From: Saccharothrix tamanrassetensis
GTDB lineage: Bacteria; Actinomycetota; Actinomycetes; Mycobacteriales; Pseudonocardiaceae
DNA length: 64,000 nt
Reading direction: 5' to 3'
NCBI RefSeq assembly: GCF_014203665.1
Contig: NZ_JACHJN010000002.1
Span: 310,001-374,000, forward strand
Both the position numbers and the translations under genes were made by a program. Of the stretch, positions 44,675-53,428 are shown in pieces (positions within the stretch are counted from its first letter, which is position 1; the number at the start of each line of letters is the position of its first letter). The notes below the pieces were generated by a model. That model had not been told where the DNA came from. It did no database searches and saw only the letters and a list, made by a program, of their open reading frames with translations.

Positions 44675-46168
44675 ATGTCCCTCAGAGCGAAGCTCACGCT
44701 AGGCACCGCCACCGCGGCTTCACTGCTGCTGCTCGCGGGCACCGCGTCCGCCGCCGAACCGGGCGCCCCCGGCATCGGAGACCCGTACTACCCGAATGCG
44801 GGCAACGGCGGTTACGAGGTTTCCCACTACGACATCAGGCTGAACTACCAGCCGTCGAACGACAACCTCTCCGGGACCACCACGATCCTGGCCAAGTCCA
44901 CCCAGGACCTGACCCGGTTCAACCTGGACTTCGCGCTGAAGGCGAGTTCGGTCCGGGTGAACAACAAGGTCGCCCAGTTCACCCAGCAGGGCGGCGAGCT
45001 GGTCGTCGACCCGAAGGGCAACCTCCGCAAGGGCGCCGACCTGACCATCGTCGTGACCTACTCCGACGTCCCGTCCAGCCGGGAGGTCGACGGCTTCACC
45101 GGCTGGAAGCGCACCGCGGACGGCGCGCTGGCCATCGACGAGCCGGACATCGCGCCGTGGTGGTTCCCGAGCAACAACCACCCGACCGACAAGGCCACGT
45201 TCGACGTGTCCGTGGCGGTGCCGGACGGCGTCGAGGTGATCTCGAACGGCCTGTTCAACGGGACCGCCAAGCAGATCAACGGCTGGACCCGCTGGCGCTA
45301 CCGGAGCACCCAGCCGCAGGCCACCTACCTGGCGTTCGTGGCGATCGGCCAGTTCGAGGTGCGGCAGTCCACCGCGCCCGACGGCCGGCCGGTGCTCAAC
45401 GCGTACTCGCTGAACCTGGGCGCGGACGACAGCGCGGCGAAGGCCAGCATCGAGCGCACGCCGGAGGTGGTCGAGTTCCTGGAGCAGAGCTTCGGCCCGT
45501 ACCCGTTCGAGGCGCAGGGCGGCGTGGTCGCGCCCGGCATCGGCTTCGCCCTGGAGAACCAGACGCGGTCGACCTACGACCCGGCGTTCTTCCGGCGCGG
45601 TGCGAACACCTACGTGGTGGCGCACGAGAACGGGCACCAGTGGTTCGGCGACTCGGTGTCGGTGCACCGCTGGCGCGACATCTGGCTGAACGAGGGCTTC
45701 GCCAGCTACGCGGAGTTCCTCTGGTCGGAGCACGTGGGCGAGGGCACCGCGCAGGAGAACGCCCAGTACACCTACGACCTGTACCCGGCGGACAGCCCGT
45801 TCTGGCAGGTCCTGCCCGGTGACCCCGGTGCGGCCAACCAGTTCCACGGCGCCGTGTACGACCGCGGCGCGCTGGCCGTCCACGCGCTGCGGGTCGCGGT
45901 GGGCGACGAGGACTTCTTCACCATCCTGAAGCGGTGGACGCAGGAGCAGAAGTACGGCGACGCGACCATCGAGGAGTTCGTCGCGCTGGCCGAGCAGGTT
46001 TCCGGGCAGCAGCTGGACGAGCTGTTCCGGACCTGGCTGTTCACCAAGGGCAAGCCGGCGGCGGCTCCCGGCGGGGCGACGTTCGCGACCAAGGTCGCGG
46101 TGGCGGAGCCGAAGTCGTTCAAGCAGATCCGCGCGACGCACGAGCTGCTCGCCGGGCACCAGCACTGA
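44675..46168 (+). CDS. Secreted M1-family metallopeptidase
   Basis: 497 residues. A signal peptide ends near residue 26 (LLLLAGTASAAEP). The zinc site is H317-E318-N-G-H321 with E340 in HRWRDIWLNEGFASYAEF, the HExxH-x18-E pattern of aminopeptidase N-like enzymes. The exopeptidase GxMEN motif appears as GFALENQTR. It should trim peptides outside the cell. It lacks the large C-terminal domain of classical PepN. A -10 box TAGCTT lies 7 bases before ATG 44675. A 20-base tandem repeat begins in its last codons. Confidence 0.92.
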   Translation: MSLRAKLTLGTATAASLLLLAGTASAAEPGAPGIGDPYYPNAGNGGYEVSHYDIRLNYQPSNDNLSGTTTILAKSTQDLTRFNLDFALKASSVRVNNKVAQFTQQGGELVVDPKGNLRKGADLTIVVTYSDVPSSREVDGFTGWKRTADGALAIDEPDIAPWWFPSNNHPTDKATFDVSVAVPDGVEVISNGLFNGTAKQINGWTRWRYRSTQPQATYLAFVAIGQFEVRQSTAPDGRPVLNAYSLNLGADDSAAKASIERTPEVVEFLEQSFGPYPFEAQGGVVAPGIGFALENQTRSTYDPAFFRRGANTYVVAHENGHQWFGDSVSVHRWRDIWLNEGFASYAEFLWSEHVGEGTAQENAQYTYDLYPADSPFWQVLPGDPGAANQFHGAVYDRGALAVHALRVAVGDEDFFTILKRWTQEQKYGDATIEEFVALAEQVSGQQLDELFRTWLFTKGKPAAAPGGATFATKVAVAEPKSFKQIRATHELLAGHQH

Positions 46169-46238
46169 GTCCGGCACATCAGCACTGAAGCCCGGACATC
46201 AGCACTGAAGCCCGGATACCGGCACTGAGGTCCCGGGC
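46162..46238 (+). repeat. 20-bp tandem repeat anchored on the M1 peptidase stop codon
   Basis: Units begin at 46162, 46182, 46202 and 46222, each starting GCACTGA and continuing with a CCCGGACATCA-like stretch. The first unit contains the TGA stop of the peptidase gene, so the array grew from the gene end outwards. Confidence 0.85.
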
Positions 46239-46270
46239 GCCGGTACCGGAGTGCTCCGCAGTGTGAAAAG

Positions 46271-46306
46271 CCCGTGGCCGCGCCGTTTTCCGGGCGCGGC
46301 CACGGG
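46271..46306. terminator. Bidirectional terminator after the M1 peptidase
   Basis: Perfect 14-base arms (46271-46284 and 46293-46306) with loop GTTTTCCG, between the peptidase and the opposing CU044_5270 gene ending at 46322. AAAA precedes the left arm, giving a T tract for the minus-strand transcript. Confidence 0.85.
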
Positions 46307-46321
46307 TTCCCGGAAGCGGGA

Positions 46322-47434
46322 TCAGCCGGTTTCGCCGATCCCGTTGACGACCTTGGTGGTGATGGAGCTGAACCCGGTCACGGTGCCGGGCGGGATCCAC
46401 GCGCTGTGCGGCTGCGGGCCGGCCACGGTGCGCTCACCGATGAACTCGCCGGTCGCCGGGTCGACGATCAGGTCGCGGCGTTCGTGCACGTCCTCGATGC
46501 CGATCGCCACGCCGGTCCGGTCGTCCAGGGTGACCGCCGAGTCGTACACCGTGACGCCGTCGAGCAGCGCCAGCGCCCGGTACCAGGAGGCGCGCAGGTC
46601 GGCGGGCATCAGTCCGGCGCGGAGCATCTCCACGCCCCAGTGGAACATCGTGGCGGGCGCGGAGCCGCGCTTGGCCGTGGCGGTGCGCAGGTACTCCACG
46701 ATGGCCTCGGGGTCGCGGGGCAGGGTCGTGTAGAACTCCGGGTTGTCCCAGTCGGTGGGGTCGCCGCAGACCTTCGGGGGCTGGGCGTCGGGGAAGAAGT
46801 TGCCGCACTTGCCGCGCCGTTCACCGGTGTCGGTGTCCGTCGCCTCCGGCTCGCGGGCCTCGGATCGGGGGACGTTGCCGCCGAGCCACTTCACGCCGGG
46901 CAGCCAGCTGCGCTTCTCCAGCCACTCCTGCGCCTGGTCCTGCGGGATCCACACCTCGCGGGCCGTCTCCTTCAGGAACGTGTAGCCCTTGGCGGTCTGG
47001 TCGGGTGCGTCCACGGACACGCCGTACTGCACGCCGCGCGAGAACCAGGCGTGCTCCGCGATGTAGCGGTACTGGCCGGGGGCGAGTTGCGGGTCGACGG
47101 CCTTGATCGCGTCGGCCGCGTTGTTCAGCATCTCCCGCGCGGACACCAGCTCCACCTTCGGCGCGGACGCGGAGACGCCCGGCAGGGCCTGCTGCGTGCC
47201 GGTGGTCGGCTGCTGCGGTGCCGGGTCCTGCCGGGTGACCACGACCCCGGCGACCAGGGCGGCTGCCGCGGCGGCGGCGACGGGCAGCAGCCACCGCCGG
47301 GAGCGGTGCGCGCGGCGCGGGGACTCCGCGGCCGCGGCGGCGGCCAGGACGCGGGCCCGGACGTCGTCCAGGGACGCGTCGGAGGTGCGGGCGGTGTGGT
47401 TGAGCCGGTCGAGCGCGTCGTCGAGTTCGCGCAT
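46322..47434 (-). CDS. CU044_5270-family membrane protein, likely anti-sigma partner
   Basis: 370 residues. A cytoplasmic N-terminus (ELDDALDRLNHTARTSDASLDDVRARVLAAA) is followed by one membrane segment near residues 48-66 (WLLPVAAAAAAALVAGVVV) and an extracytoplasmic domain with QYRYIAEHAWF, LREVW-like and VTVYDSAVTLDDRTGVAIGIEDVHERRDLIVDPATGEFIGE. This is the layout of CU044_5270 proteins, which are usually encoded right after an ECF sigma gene. ATG 47434 overlaps the sigma stop, so they are coupled. A regulatory role towards that sigma factor is inferred. Confidence 0.82.
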   Translation of the reverse strand: MRELDDALDRLNHTARTSDASLDDVRARVLAAAAAAESPRRAHRSRRWLLPVAAAAAAALVAGVVVTRQDPAPQQPTTGTQQALPGVSASAPKVELVSAREMLNNAADAIKAVDPQLAPGQYRYIAEHAWFSRGVQYGVSVDAPDQTAKGYTFLKETAREVWIPQDQAQEWLEKRSWLPGVKWLGGNVPRSEAREPEATDTDTGERRGKCGNFFPDAQPPKVCGDPTDWDNPEFYTTLPRDPEAIVEYLRTATAKRGSAPATMFHWGVEMLRAGLMPADLRASWYRALALLDGVTVYDSAVTLDDRTGVAIGIEDVHERRDLIVDPATGEFIGERTVAGPQPHSAWIPPGTVTGFSSITTKVVNGIGETG

Positions 47435-47982
47435 CAGCGGTTCTCCTCGGTGAGCAGGGCTTGCAGCCTGGTGCGGACCCGGTGCAGCCGGGAGCGGACG
47501 GTACTGGCGGGCTCGCCGAGGGCCTCGGCGACCTCGGCCGGGGTGAGCCCGGCCCACGACGTGAGCAGCAGCGCGTCCCGGTCCTCGTCGCGCAGTTCGG
47601 TCAACGCCCGCGCGATCACCCGTGACGCCCGCTCGGCGTCGACCCGGTCGGCGACGAACGCGCCGTGGTCGGGTTCGGGGCGGCCGACGGCCCGCAGCCC
47701 GGCCCGGCGACCGCGCGCCTCCTTGCGCACGTGTTCGCGCACGAGGTTGGTCGCGATGCCGTACAGCCAGCCCTTGATCGGGGCCTGCTCCGGGTCGTAG
47801 CTGTGCCGCCGCCGCAGCGCCACCAGGAACGTGTCGGCGACCAGGTCGTCGGCGGCGGACTCGCCGACCCGACCGGCCAGGTACCCGCGCAGCTGCCGCG
47901 CGTGCGCGTCGAACAGCTCGGCGAACACGGCCGTGACGTCCGGGCCGCGCAGGTCCGGCGGTTTCTCCAGTGCTGTGGTCAC
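47434..47982 (-). CDS. ECF RNA polymerase sigma factor
   Basis: 182 residues. Region 2: VFAELFDAHARQLRGYLAGRVGESAADDLVADTFLVALRR, then PIKGWLYGIATNLVREHVR. Region 4: LTELRDEDRDALLLTSWAGLTPAEVAEALGEPASTVRSRLHRVRTRLQ. It is the type found with CU044_5270 partners. GTG 47982 is the most probable start, but no clear ribosome binding site is present; a GTG near 48031 would overlap the menF end region. The regulon is unknown. Confidence 0.87.
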   Translation of the reverse strand: MTTALEKPPDLRGPDVTAVFAELFDAHARQLRGYLAGRVGESAADDLVADTFLVALRRRHSYDPEQAPIKGWLYGIATNLVREHVRKEARGRRAGLRAVGRPEPDHGAFVADRVDAERASRVIARALTELRDEDRDALLLTSWAGLTPAEVAEALGEPASTVRSRLHRVRTRLQALLTEENR

Positions 47983-48026
47983 ACACCGGTTGGCCGCAGG
48001 ACCCTCCGGCGTCCCGGTGACCTCCG

Positions 48027-49256
48027 TCACCTGCCTTCGAGGGCTTCGCGGAACGGCAGCATCTTGGCGTGCGCCTCCCGCACCTCGGAGTCCGGGTCCG
48101 ACTCGGCTACCAGCCCGCAGCCCGCGAACAGCCGCGCCGTCCGGCCCTCGACCTGGGCGCAGCGCAGCGCGACACCGAGTTCGCCGTCGCCGTTGCCGTC
48201 GATCCAGCCCACCGGGCCGGCGTACCGGCCCCGGTCCATGCCCTCCAACTCCTCGATCACGGCCAGCGCGTCCGCGCGCGGGGTGCCGCCGACGGCGGCC
48301 GTGGGGTGCACGGCCGCGCCGAGGCGCAGCAGCGACGGCGAGCCGTGCAGGGTGCCGATCACGTCGCTGGACAGGTGCGACACGTTGGGCAGCCGCAGCA
48401 CCGAGGGGCCGTCGACGGACATGGTGGTGCAGAACGGCCGCAGCGTCTCGGCCAGCGACCTCACCGCGTACTCGTGCTCCTCGCGGTTCTTGCCGGACGA
48501 CAGCAGCGTCGCCGCCAGCTCGTCGTCGGACACGCCGTCGTGCGGCCACGTGGTGCCCGCCAGCACCCGCGAGTCGACCACCGGGCCGGACCGGCGCAGC
48601 AGCAGTTCGGGCGTCGCGCCGATCAGCCCGTCCACCGCGTACACCCAGCACTCGGGGTAGCGGCGGGCGAGGCCCGCCAGCAGGAAGCGGTGGTCGAGCG
48701 GCGCCTCGGCGACCGCCACCAGGTCGTGCGCGAGGACGACCTTGTCCAGTTCGCCGGCCCGCATCCGGGCCACCGCGGCCCGCACCGCCTCCCGGTACGC
48801 GGTCACCGGCAGCTGCCCGTCGGAGTACCGCACGGTCGACGGCCGGCGGACCGGCCGCACCTCGGGCGAGCCGCCGGTGCCGATCGTGGTGACCCACGCG
48901 TCTCCGTTGCGGACGCCCGCCACCACCTCGGGCACCACCAGCACCGAGCGGCCGGGCCGGTCGGCGAACGCCAGGGAGACGAACGCCACCGGTCCGCTGC
49001 CGGGCACGCCCAGCTCGTCGGCCACGTCCAGCCCCGCGGTGAACTCCCGCCACCACCGGTCGGCGGCGGCGAACCGGTCCGGCCCGGACACCTCGAACCG
49101 GGCCGCCTCGCCCCACCCGACCAGGCCTGATCCGTCCCGCACCCAGGCCAGTGCGCCGGTCGGCGCGGGCAGCCTGCCCAGCAGTCCGGTGTCCGCGACG
49201 CGCCTGGTGCGGACGCGCAGCCGGGGTCGGGTCCGGGAGGCGGGAGCTGTGGTCAC
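48027..49256 (-). CDS. menF: Isochorismate synthase (MenF/EntC type)
   Basis: Converts chorismate to isochorismate, the entry to menaquinone synthesis here. 409 residues of the chorismate-binding fold. It has AVARMRAGELDKVVLAHDLV, GATPELLLRRSG, RVLAGTTWPHDGVSDDELAATLLSSGKNREEHEYAV, LHGSPSLLRLGAAVHPTAAVGGTPR and WIDGNGDGELGVALRCAQVEGRTARLFAGCGLVAESDPDSE. Because men genes surround it, a menaquinone role is preferred over siderophore synthesis. GTG 49256 is next to the divergent DUF3592-like gene. Confidence 0.9.
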   Translation of the reverse strand: MTTAPASRTRPRLRVRTRRVADTGLLGRLPAPTGALAWVRDGSGLVGWGEAARFEVSGPDRFAAADRWWREFTAGLDVADELGVPGSGPVAFVSLAFADRPGRSVLVVPEVVAGVRNGDAWVTTIGTGGSPEVRPVRRPSTVRYSDGQLPVTAYREAVRAAVARMRAGELDKVVLAHDLVAVAEAPLDHRFLLAGLARRYPECWVYAVDGLIGATPELLLRRSGPVVDSRVLAGTTWPHDGVSDDELAATLLSSGKNREEHEYAVRSLAETLRPFCTTMSVDGPSVLRLPNVSHLSSDVIGTLHGSPSLLRLGAAVHPTAAVGGTPRADALAVIEELEGMDRGRYAGPVGWIDGNGDGELGVALRCAQVEGRTARLFAGCGLVAESDPDSEVREAHAKMLPFREALEGR

Positions 49257-49319
49257 GTGACCGAGGGTATGGAGTCGTCCCTGAGATCCGGTGCCTGGCC
49301 GGCCCTAGACTCCACGGTT

Positions 49320-49754
49320 GTGGTGGACAACGCAGTGCGCACCGGTGGTCGTCGGAAGGTCCGGCCGCTGGTCGTGCGGGCACTGCTGGTCTTCGGCGCG
49401 GTGGTGACGCTGATCGGCGTGATCCTGCTCGCCGCCTGCCTGCGCGACGACCTGGCGATCGAGAAGCGGCTGGGCAAGGCGACCGCCGAGGTGGTCTCGG
49501 TCTCGTTCCAGCGCACGGTGGTGCGGTTCGCGACGCCGGACGGCGCGGTGCACAGCCCGGCGCAGGGCGTGCTCTACCCGGACGGGCTGGAGCCGGGTCA
49601 GCTGGTGCGCATCGAGTACGACACCGCCGACCCCGAGGTGGCGCGGGTCGCCGAGCGCACCTGGACGCTGGCCGTGCTGCCGATCGCCACGTTCCTGCTC
49701 GCCCTGTGGGCGGTGCTGTTGCCGCTGGTCTGGTGGGTCCGCCGGCGCTTGTGA
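49320..49754 (+). CDS. DUF3592-like membrane protein
   Basis: 144 residues with an N-terminal membrane segment (VVRALLVFGAVVTLIGVILLAACL), a small extracytoplasmic beta-domain (KATAEVVSVSFQRTVVRFATPDGAVHSPAQGVLYPDGLEPGQLVRIEYDTADPEVAR) and a C-terminal segment (LAVLPIATFLLALWAVLLPLVWWV). This matches DUF3592 in layout. A -10 box TAGACT at 49306-49311 is 8 bases before GTG 49320. GTG 49323 is equally possible. No function is known. Confidence 0.78.
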   Translation: MVDNAVRTGGRRKVRPLVVRALLVFGAVVTLIGVILLAACLRDDLAIEKRLGKATAEVVSVSFQRTVVRFATPDGAVHSPAQGVLYPDGLEPGQLVRIEYDTADPEVARVAERTWTLAVLPIATFLLALWAVLLPLVWWVRRRL

Positions 49755-49770
49755 CACTTGTTCCCTCGAA

Positions 49771-49811
49771 CCGCCTCCAGGTGTAACATCGGTTCATGGA
49801 CCTGGAGGCGG
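49771..49811. promoter_or_regulatory. Perfect inverted repeat around the paaA promoter and start codon
   Basis: CCGCCTCCAGGT (49771-49782) and ACCTGGAGGCGG (49800-49811) are perfect 12-base complements with a 17-base spacer. The spacer holds the -10 box TAACAT (49784-49789) and the ATG at 49796. A repressor bound here would cover the transcription start. It is a good candidate for the operator of the paa genes. Confidence 0.75.
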
Positions 49812-50740
49812 AGTTCGAGCGCACCGTGGCGGCGGAGCACCGCGTCGAGCCGCGCGACTGGATGCCCGACGGCTACCGCAAGACGCTGATCAGGCAGATC
49901 GCCCAGCACGCGCACTCGGAGATCATCGGCATGCAGCCGGAGGGCAACTGGATCAGCCGCGCGCCCTCGTTGCGCCGCAAGGCGATCCTGCTGGCCAAGG
50001 TCCAGGACGAGGCGGGCCACGGGCTCTACCTGTACGCCGCGACCGAGACGCTCGGCGCGGACCGTGGCGACCTCACCGAGTACCTGATCTCGGGCCGGCA
50101 GAAGTACTCGTCCATCTTCAACTACCCCACGCTGTCCTACGCCGACGTCGGCACCATCGGCTGGCTGGTGGACGGCGCGGCGATCTGCAACCAGGTGCCG
50201 CTGTGCCGCACCTCGTACGGCCCCTACGCGCGGGCCATGATCCGGATCTGCAAGGAAGAGTCGTTCCACCAGCGGCAGGGCTACGAGCTGCTGATGACCA
50301 TGATGAGGGGCACCGACGCGCAGCGCGCCATGGTCCAGGAGTCGGTGGACCGGTTCTGGTGGCCGTCGCTGATGATGTTCGGCCCGCCGGACTCGGAGAG
50401 CGCCAACACCGAGCAGTCGATGGCCTGGCGGATCAAGCGCAACACCAACGACGAACTGCGGCAGAAGTTCGTCGACATGACCGTGCCGCAGGCCGAGAAG
50501 CTCGGCGTGACGCTGCCCGACCCGGCGCTGAAGTGGAACGAGGAGCGCGGGCACCACGACTTCGGCCAGCCCGACTGGGACGAGTTCTGGCAGGTCGTCA
50601 AGGGCAACGGACCGACGAACGCGCAGCGCGTCGCGCACCGCCGCAAGGCGCACGAGGACGGCGAGTGGGTGCGTGCCGCCGCCGCGGCGCACGCCGCGAA
50701 GCGTTCCGCGGACGCCCGGGCGATCGGACAGAGCGCATGA
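49796..50740 (+). CDS. paaA: 1,2-phenylacetyl-CoA epoxidase, catalytic subunit PaaA
   Basis: 314 residues, the diiron subunit of the multicomponent monooxygenase that epoxidises the ring of phenylacetyl-CoA. Diiron ligands are in [21 protein letters not shown] and [17 protein letters not shown] (two E-x-x-H sets). [19 protein letters not shown] and [23 protein letters not shown] are family blocks. The transcript is probably leaderless (-10 box 6 bases before ATG). The five genes paaABCDE are tightly packed with overlaps. Confidence 0.96.
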   Translation: MDLEAEFERTVAAEHRVEPRDWMPDGYRKTLIRQIAQHAHSEIIGMQPEGNWISRAPSLRRKAILLAKVQDEAGHGLYLYAATETLGADRGDLTEYLISGRQKYSSIFNYPTLSYADVGTIGWLVDGAAICNQVPLCRTSYGPYARAMIRICKEESFHQRQGYELLMTMMRGTDAQRAMVQESVDRFWWPSLMMFGPPDSESANTEQSMAWRIKRNTNDELRQKFVDMTVPQAEKLGVTLPDPALKWNEERGHHDFGQPDWDEFWQVVKGNGPTNAQRVAHRRKAHEDGEWVRAAAAAHAAKRSADARAIGQSA

Positions 50741-51021
50741 GTTCCTCCTGGCCGTTGTGGGAAGTGTTCGTGCGCGGCAAGCGCGGGCTCAACCACGTGC
50801 ACGTCGGATCCCTGCACGCGCCGGACGCCGAGATGGCCGTGCGCAACGCGCGTGACGTCTACACGCGGCGCAACGAGGGCGTGTCGATCTGGGTCGTGCC
50901 CGCCTCGGCGATCACGGCGTCGTCCCCGGACGAGAAGGACCCGTTCTTCGCACCCAGCGGCGACAAGGTCTACCGGCACCCGACGTTCTACGACATCCCC
51001 GAGGACGTGCCGCACCTATGA
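50737..51021 (+). CDS. paaB: 1,2-phenylacetyl-CoA epoxidase subunit PaaB
   Basis: 94-residue structural subunit of the epoxidase. It has [58 protein letters not shown] and a C-terminal [13 protein letters not shown]. Its ATG overlaps the paaA stop and its stop overlaps the paaC start, both by 4 bases. Confidence 0.96.
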   Translation: MSSSWPLWEVFVRGKRGLNHVHVGSLHAPDAEMAVRNARDVYTRRNEGVSIWVVPASAITASSPDEKDPFFAPSGDKVYRHPTFYDIPEDVPHL

Positions 51022-51899
51022 GCTTCGACAACGCCTACGAGTCGCTGATCGACCACGAGGACACCCACTGGGCGTTCGGCACCGGGTTCTCCGAGGCGCT
51101 GCCCGGCGTCGACCGCGAAGTGCCGTCCACCGTGGACGCCCCGGACCTGTTCGCGTACTGCCTGATGTTGGGCGACGACGCCCTGGTGCTGTCCCAGCGG
51201 CTGGCGGAGTGGTGCTCCCGCGCGCCGGAGCTGGAAGAGGACGTCGCCCTCGCCAACATCGCGCTCGACCTGCTCGGGCAGGCCCGGCTGCTGCTCACCC
51301 GGGCCGGCGAGGTCGAAGGCGCCGGTCGGGACGAGGACGCCCTGGCGTACCTGCGGGACGAGCGCGAGTTCCGCAACGTGCACCTGGCGGAGATCGAGTG
51401 CGGGCCGCTCGCCGGCGGGGACTTCGCCACCACCATGGCGCGGCTGCTGGTGTTCTCGTCGTGGAAGATCGCGCAGTACTCCCGCTTGCGCACCTTCGAC
51501 GACCCGGTGGTGGCCGCCGTCGCCGCCAAGGGGCTGAAGGAGCTGGCCTACCACCGCGACCACGCGGCGCAGTGGGTCGTGCGGCTCGGCGACGGGACGC
51601 CCGAGTCGCACGAGCGGATGCGGGCCGGGGTCCGGCGGGTGTGGCCTTACCTGGACGAACTGTTCACCGCCCACGCCGTCGAGCTGCGGCTGGGCGTCGA
51701 CTCCGCGGCGTTCCGGGCCGAAGTGGACGGTGTGCTGGACGCGGTGTTCGCCGCCGCCCGGTTGGAGCGCCCGGAGCCCGTTCCGGCCGCCCGGGTCAAC
51801 GGGCGGGCGGGACGCGACGGCGTGCACACCGAGGCCATGGGCTACCTGCTGGCGGAGATGCAGCACGTGCACCGGTCGCTGCCGGGTGCGACGTGGTGA
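51018..51899 (+). CDS. paaC: 1,2-phenylacetyl-CoA epoxidase subunit PaaC
   Basis: 293-residue non-catalytic partner of PaaA. Blocks: YCLMLGDDALVLSQRLAEWCSRAPELEEDVALANIALDLLGQARLLLTRAGEVEG, YLRDEREFRNVHLAEIECGPLAGGDFATTMARLLVFSSWKIAQYSRL and KELAYHRDHAAQWVVRLGDGTPESHERM. It is coupled to its neighbours by 4-base overlaps. Confidence 0.95.
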   Translation: MSFDNAYESLIDHEDTHWAFGTGFSEALPGVDREVPSTVDAPDLFAYCLMLGDDALVLSQRLAEWCSRAPELEEDVALANIALDLLGQARLLLTRAGEVEGAGRDEDALAYLRDEREFRNVHLAEIECGPLAGGDFATTMARLLVFSSWKIAQYSRLRTFDDPVVAAVAAKGLKELAYHRDHAAQWVVRLGDGTPESHERMRAGVRRVWPYLDELFTAHAVELRLGVDSAAFRAEVDGVLDAVFAAARLERPEPVPAARVNGRAGRDGVHTEAMGYLLAEMQHVHRSLPGATW

Positions 51900-52384
51900 C
51901 CCCGCTGGACGTCGCCTCCCGGGTCCGCGACCCGGAACTGCCCGTGCTGACGCTGGCCGACCTCGGCGTGCTGCGGGACGTGGTCGTCCGGGACGGGCGG
52001 GTCGTGGTGACCATCACGCCCACCTACTCGGGGTGCCCGGCCGTCCAGGAGATGGGCGCCGACCTGCGGCGGACGCTGCGCGCGGCGGGCTATGAGGACG
52101 TGGAGGTGCGACTGTCGCTGTCGCCCGCCTGGACCACCGACTGGATCAGCGACGACGGGCGGCGCAAGCTCGCCGAAGCCGGGATCGCGCCGCCGTCCCG
52201 GATCGGACCGCTGGCCGCGGGGCCCGTGCCGCTGAACCTCGTCCCGCCGTCCCGACGGGTGGCCTGCCCCCGCTGCGGCTCGCTGCGGACCACCGAGCTG
52301 TCCCGGTTCGGGTCGACGGCGTGCAAGGCGCTGCGGCGGTGCGCGGACTGCGCCGAGCCCTTCGAGCACATCAAGGAGATCTAG
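51896..52384 (+). CDS. paaD: 1,2-phenylacetyl-CoA epoxidase assembly protein PaaD
   Basis: 162 residues. An N-terminal MIP18/SufT-like domain (DPELPVLTLADLGVLRDVVVRDGRVVVTITPTYSGCPAVQEM) is followed by a four-Cys zinc ribbon (VACPRCGSLRTTELSRFGSTACKALRRCADCAEPFEHIKEI). It is thought to help insert the iron centre of the epoxidase. GTG 51896 overlaps the paaC stop, and GTG 51893 is possible. The paaE ATG follows the stop directly. Confidence 0.93.
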   Translation: MTPLDVASRVRDPELPVLTLADLGVLRDVVVRDGRVVVTITPTYSGCPAVQEMGADLRRTLRAAGYEDVEVRLSLSPAWTTDWISDDGRRKLAEAGIAPPSRIGPLAAGPVPLNLVPPSRRVACPRCGSLRTTELSRFGSTACKALRRCADCAEPFEHIKEI

Positions 52385-53419
52385 ATGGCGCGGCCGGTGT
52401 TCCACGAGCTGACCGTGGCCTCCGTCGACCGGCTGTGCGAGGACGCGGTCGCGGTGACCTTCGACGTGCCCGAGGCGTCGGCCGCCGACTTCTCGTTCCG
52501 CGCCGGGCAGTACCTGACGCTGCGGATCGGGGAAGAGCGGCGTTCGTACTCGATCTGCGCCCCGGTGGGGTCGCCGCCCCGGATCGGCGTGCGGCGGGTC
52601 GCCGGCGGGTTGTTCTCCGAGCACCTGGTGGACCGGTTGCAGCGCGGTGACGTGCTGGAAGTCCTGCCGCCGTCGGGCAGTTTCACGCCTTCCTCCGGCG
52701 CGCACCACGGTCTGGTCGTCGCGGGGTCCGGCATCACGCCTGCCCTGTCGATCGCCGCGACCGTGCTGGCGTCGGGGGCCCGGGTGACGCTCCTGTACGG
52801 CAACCGGCGCGCGGACACCGTGATGTTCGCCGAGGAGCTGGCGGACCTCAAGGACCGGTACCCGGCCCGGTTCCAGCTGGTGCACGTGCTGTCGCGTGAG
52901 CCGCGGGACGTGGAGCTGTTCAGCGGCCGGCTGGACGCGGCGAAACTCCGGGCGCTGTTCTCCACGGTCGTGCCGTTCCCGTCCGTCGACCAGTGGTGGC
53001 TGTGCGGGCCGTACGGGTTGGTGCGTGACGCGCAGGACGTGCTGTCCTCACTCGGCGTGGACCCCTCGGCGGTGCACCACGAACTCTTCTACGTGGACGA
53101 ACCGCCACCCCCGCCCCGCCGTGCCGAGGAAGTCCTGGCGTCGGCGGCGGAGGGCACGGTGATCCTGGACGGCCGGACCACGACGGTCCCGCTGCCGCCC
53201 GACACGCCGATCCTCGACGCGGCCCAACGGGTGCGGTCCGACCTGCCGTTCGCCTGCAAGGGCGGGGTGTGCGGGACGTGCCGGGCGCGGGTCGTCGCGG
53301 GGTCGGTGGACATGCGGCGCAACTACGCCCTGGAGCCGCGCGAAGTGGCGGCCGGGTTCGTGCTGACCTGCCAGTCGGTGCCGCTGACCCCGGCCGTCAC
53401 CGTCGACTACGACGCCTGA
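52385..53419 (+). CDS. paaE: 1,2-phenylacetyl-CoA epoxidase reductase PaaE
   Basis: 344 residues that pass electrons from NADPH to the epoxidase. FAD-binding RSYSICAPVG, NAD-binding VVAGSGITPALSIAATVL and WWLCGPYGLV, and a C-terminal plant-type 2Fe-2S domain (ACKGGVCGTCRARVVAGSVDM and a distant LTCQS Cys). It is the last of the five paa genes here. The downstream ring-opening genes are not in the window. Confidence 0.95.
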   Translation: MARPVFHELTVASVDRLCEDAVAVTFDVPEASAADFSFRAGQYLTLRIGEERRSYSICAPVGSPPRIGVRRVAGGLFSEHLVDRLQRGDVLEVLPPSGSFTPSSGAHHGLVVAGSGITPALSIAATVLASGARVTLLYGNRRADTVMFAEELADLKDRYPARFQLVHVLSREPRDVELFSGRLDAAKLRALFSTVVPFPSVDQWWLCGPYGLVRDAQDVLSSLGVDPSAVHHELFYVDEPPPPPRRAEEVLASAAEGTVILDGRTTTVPLPPDTPILDAAQRVRSDLPFACKGGVCGTCRARVVAGSVDMRRNYALEPREVAAGFVLTCQSVPLTPAVTVDYDA

Positions 53420-53428
53420 TCTGGCACG

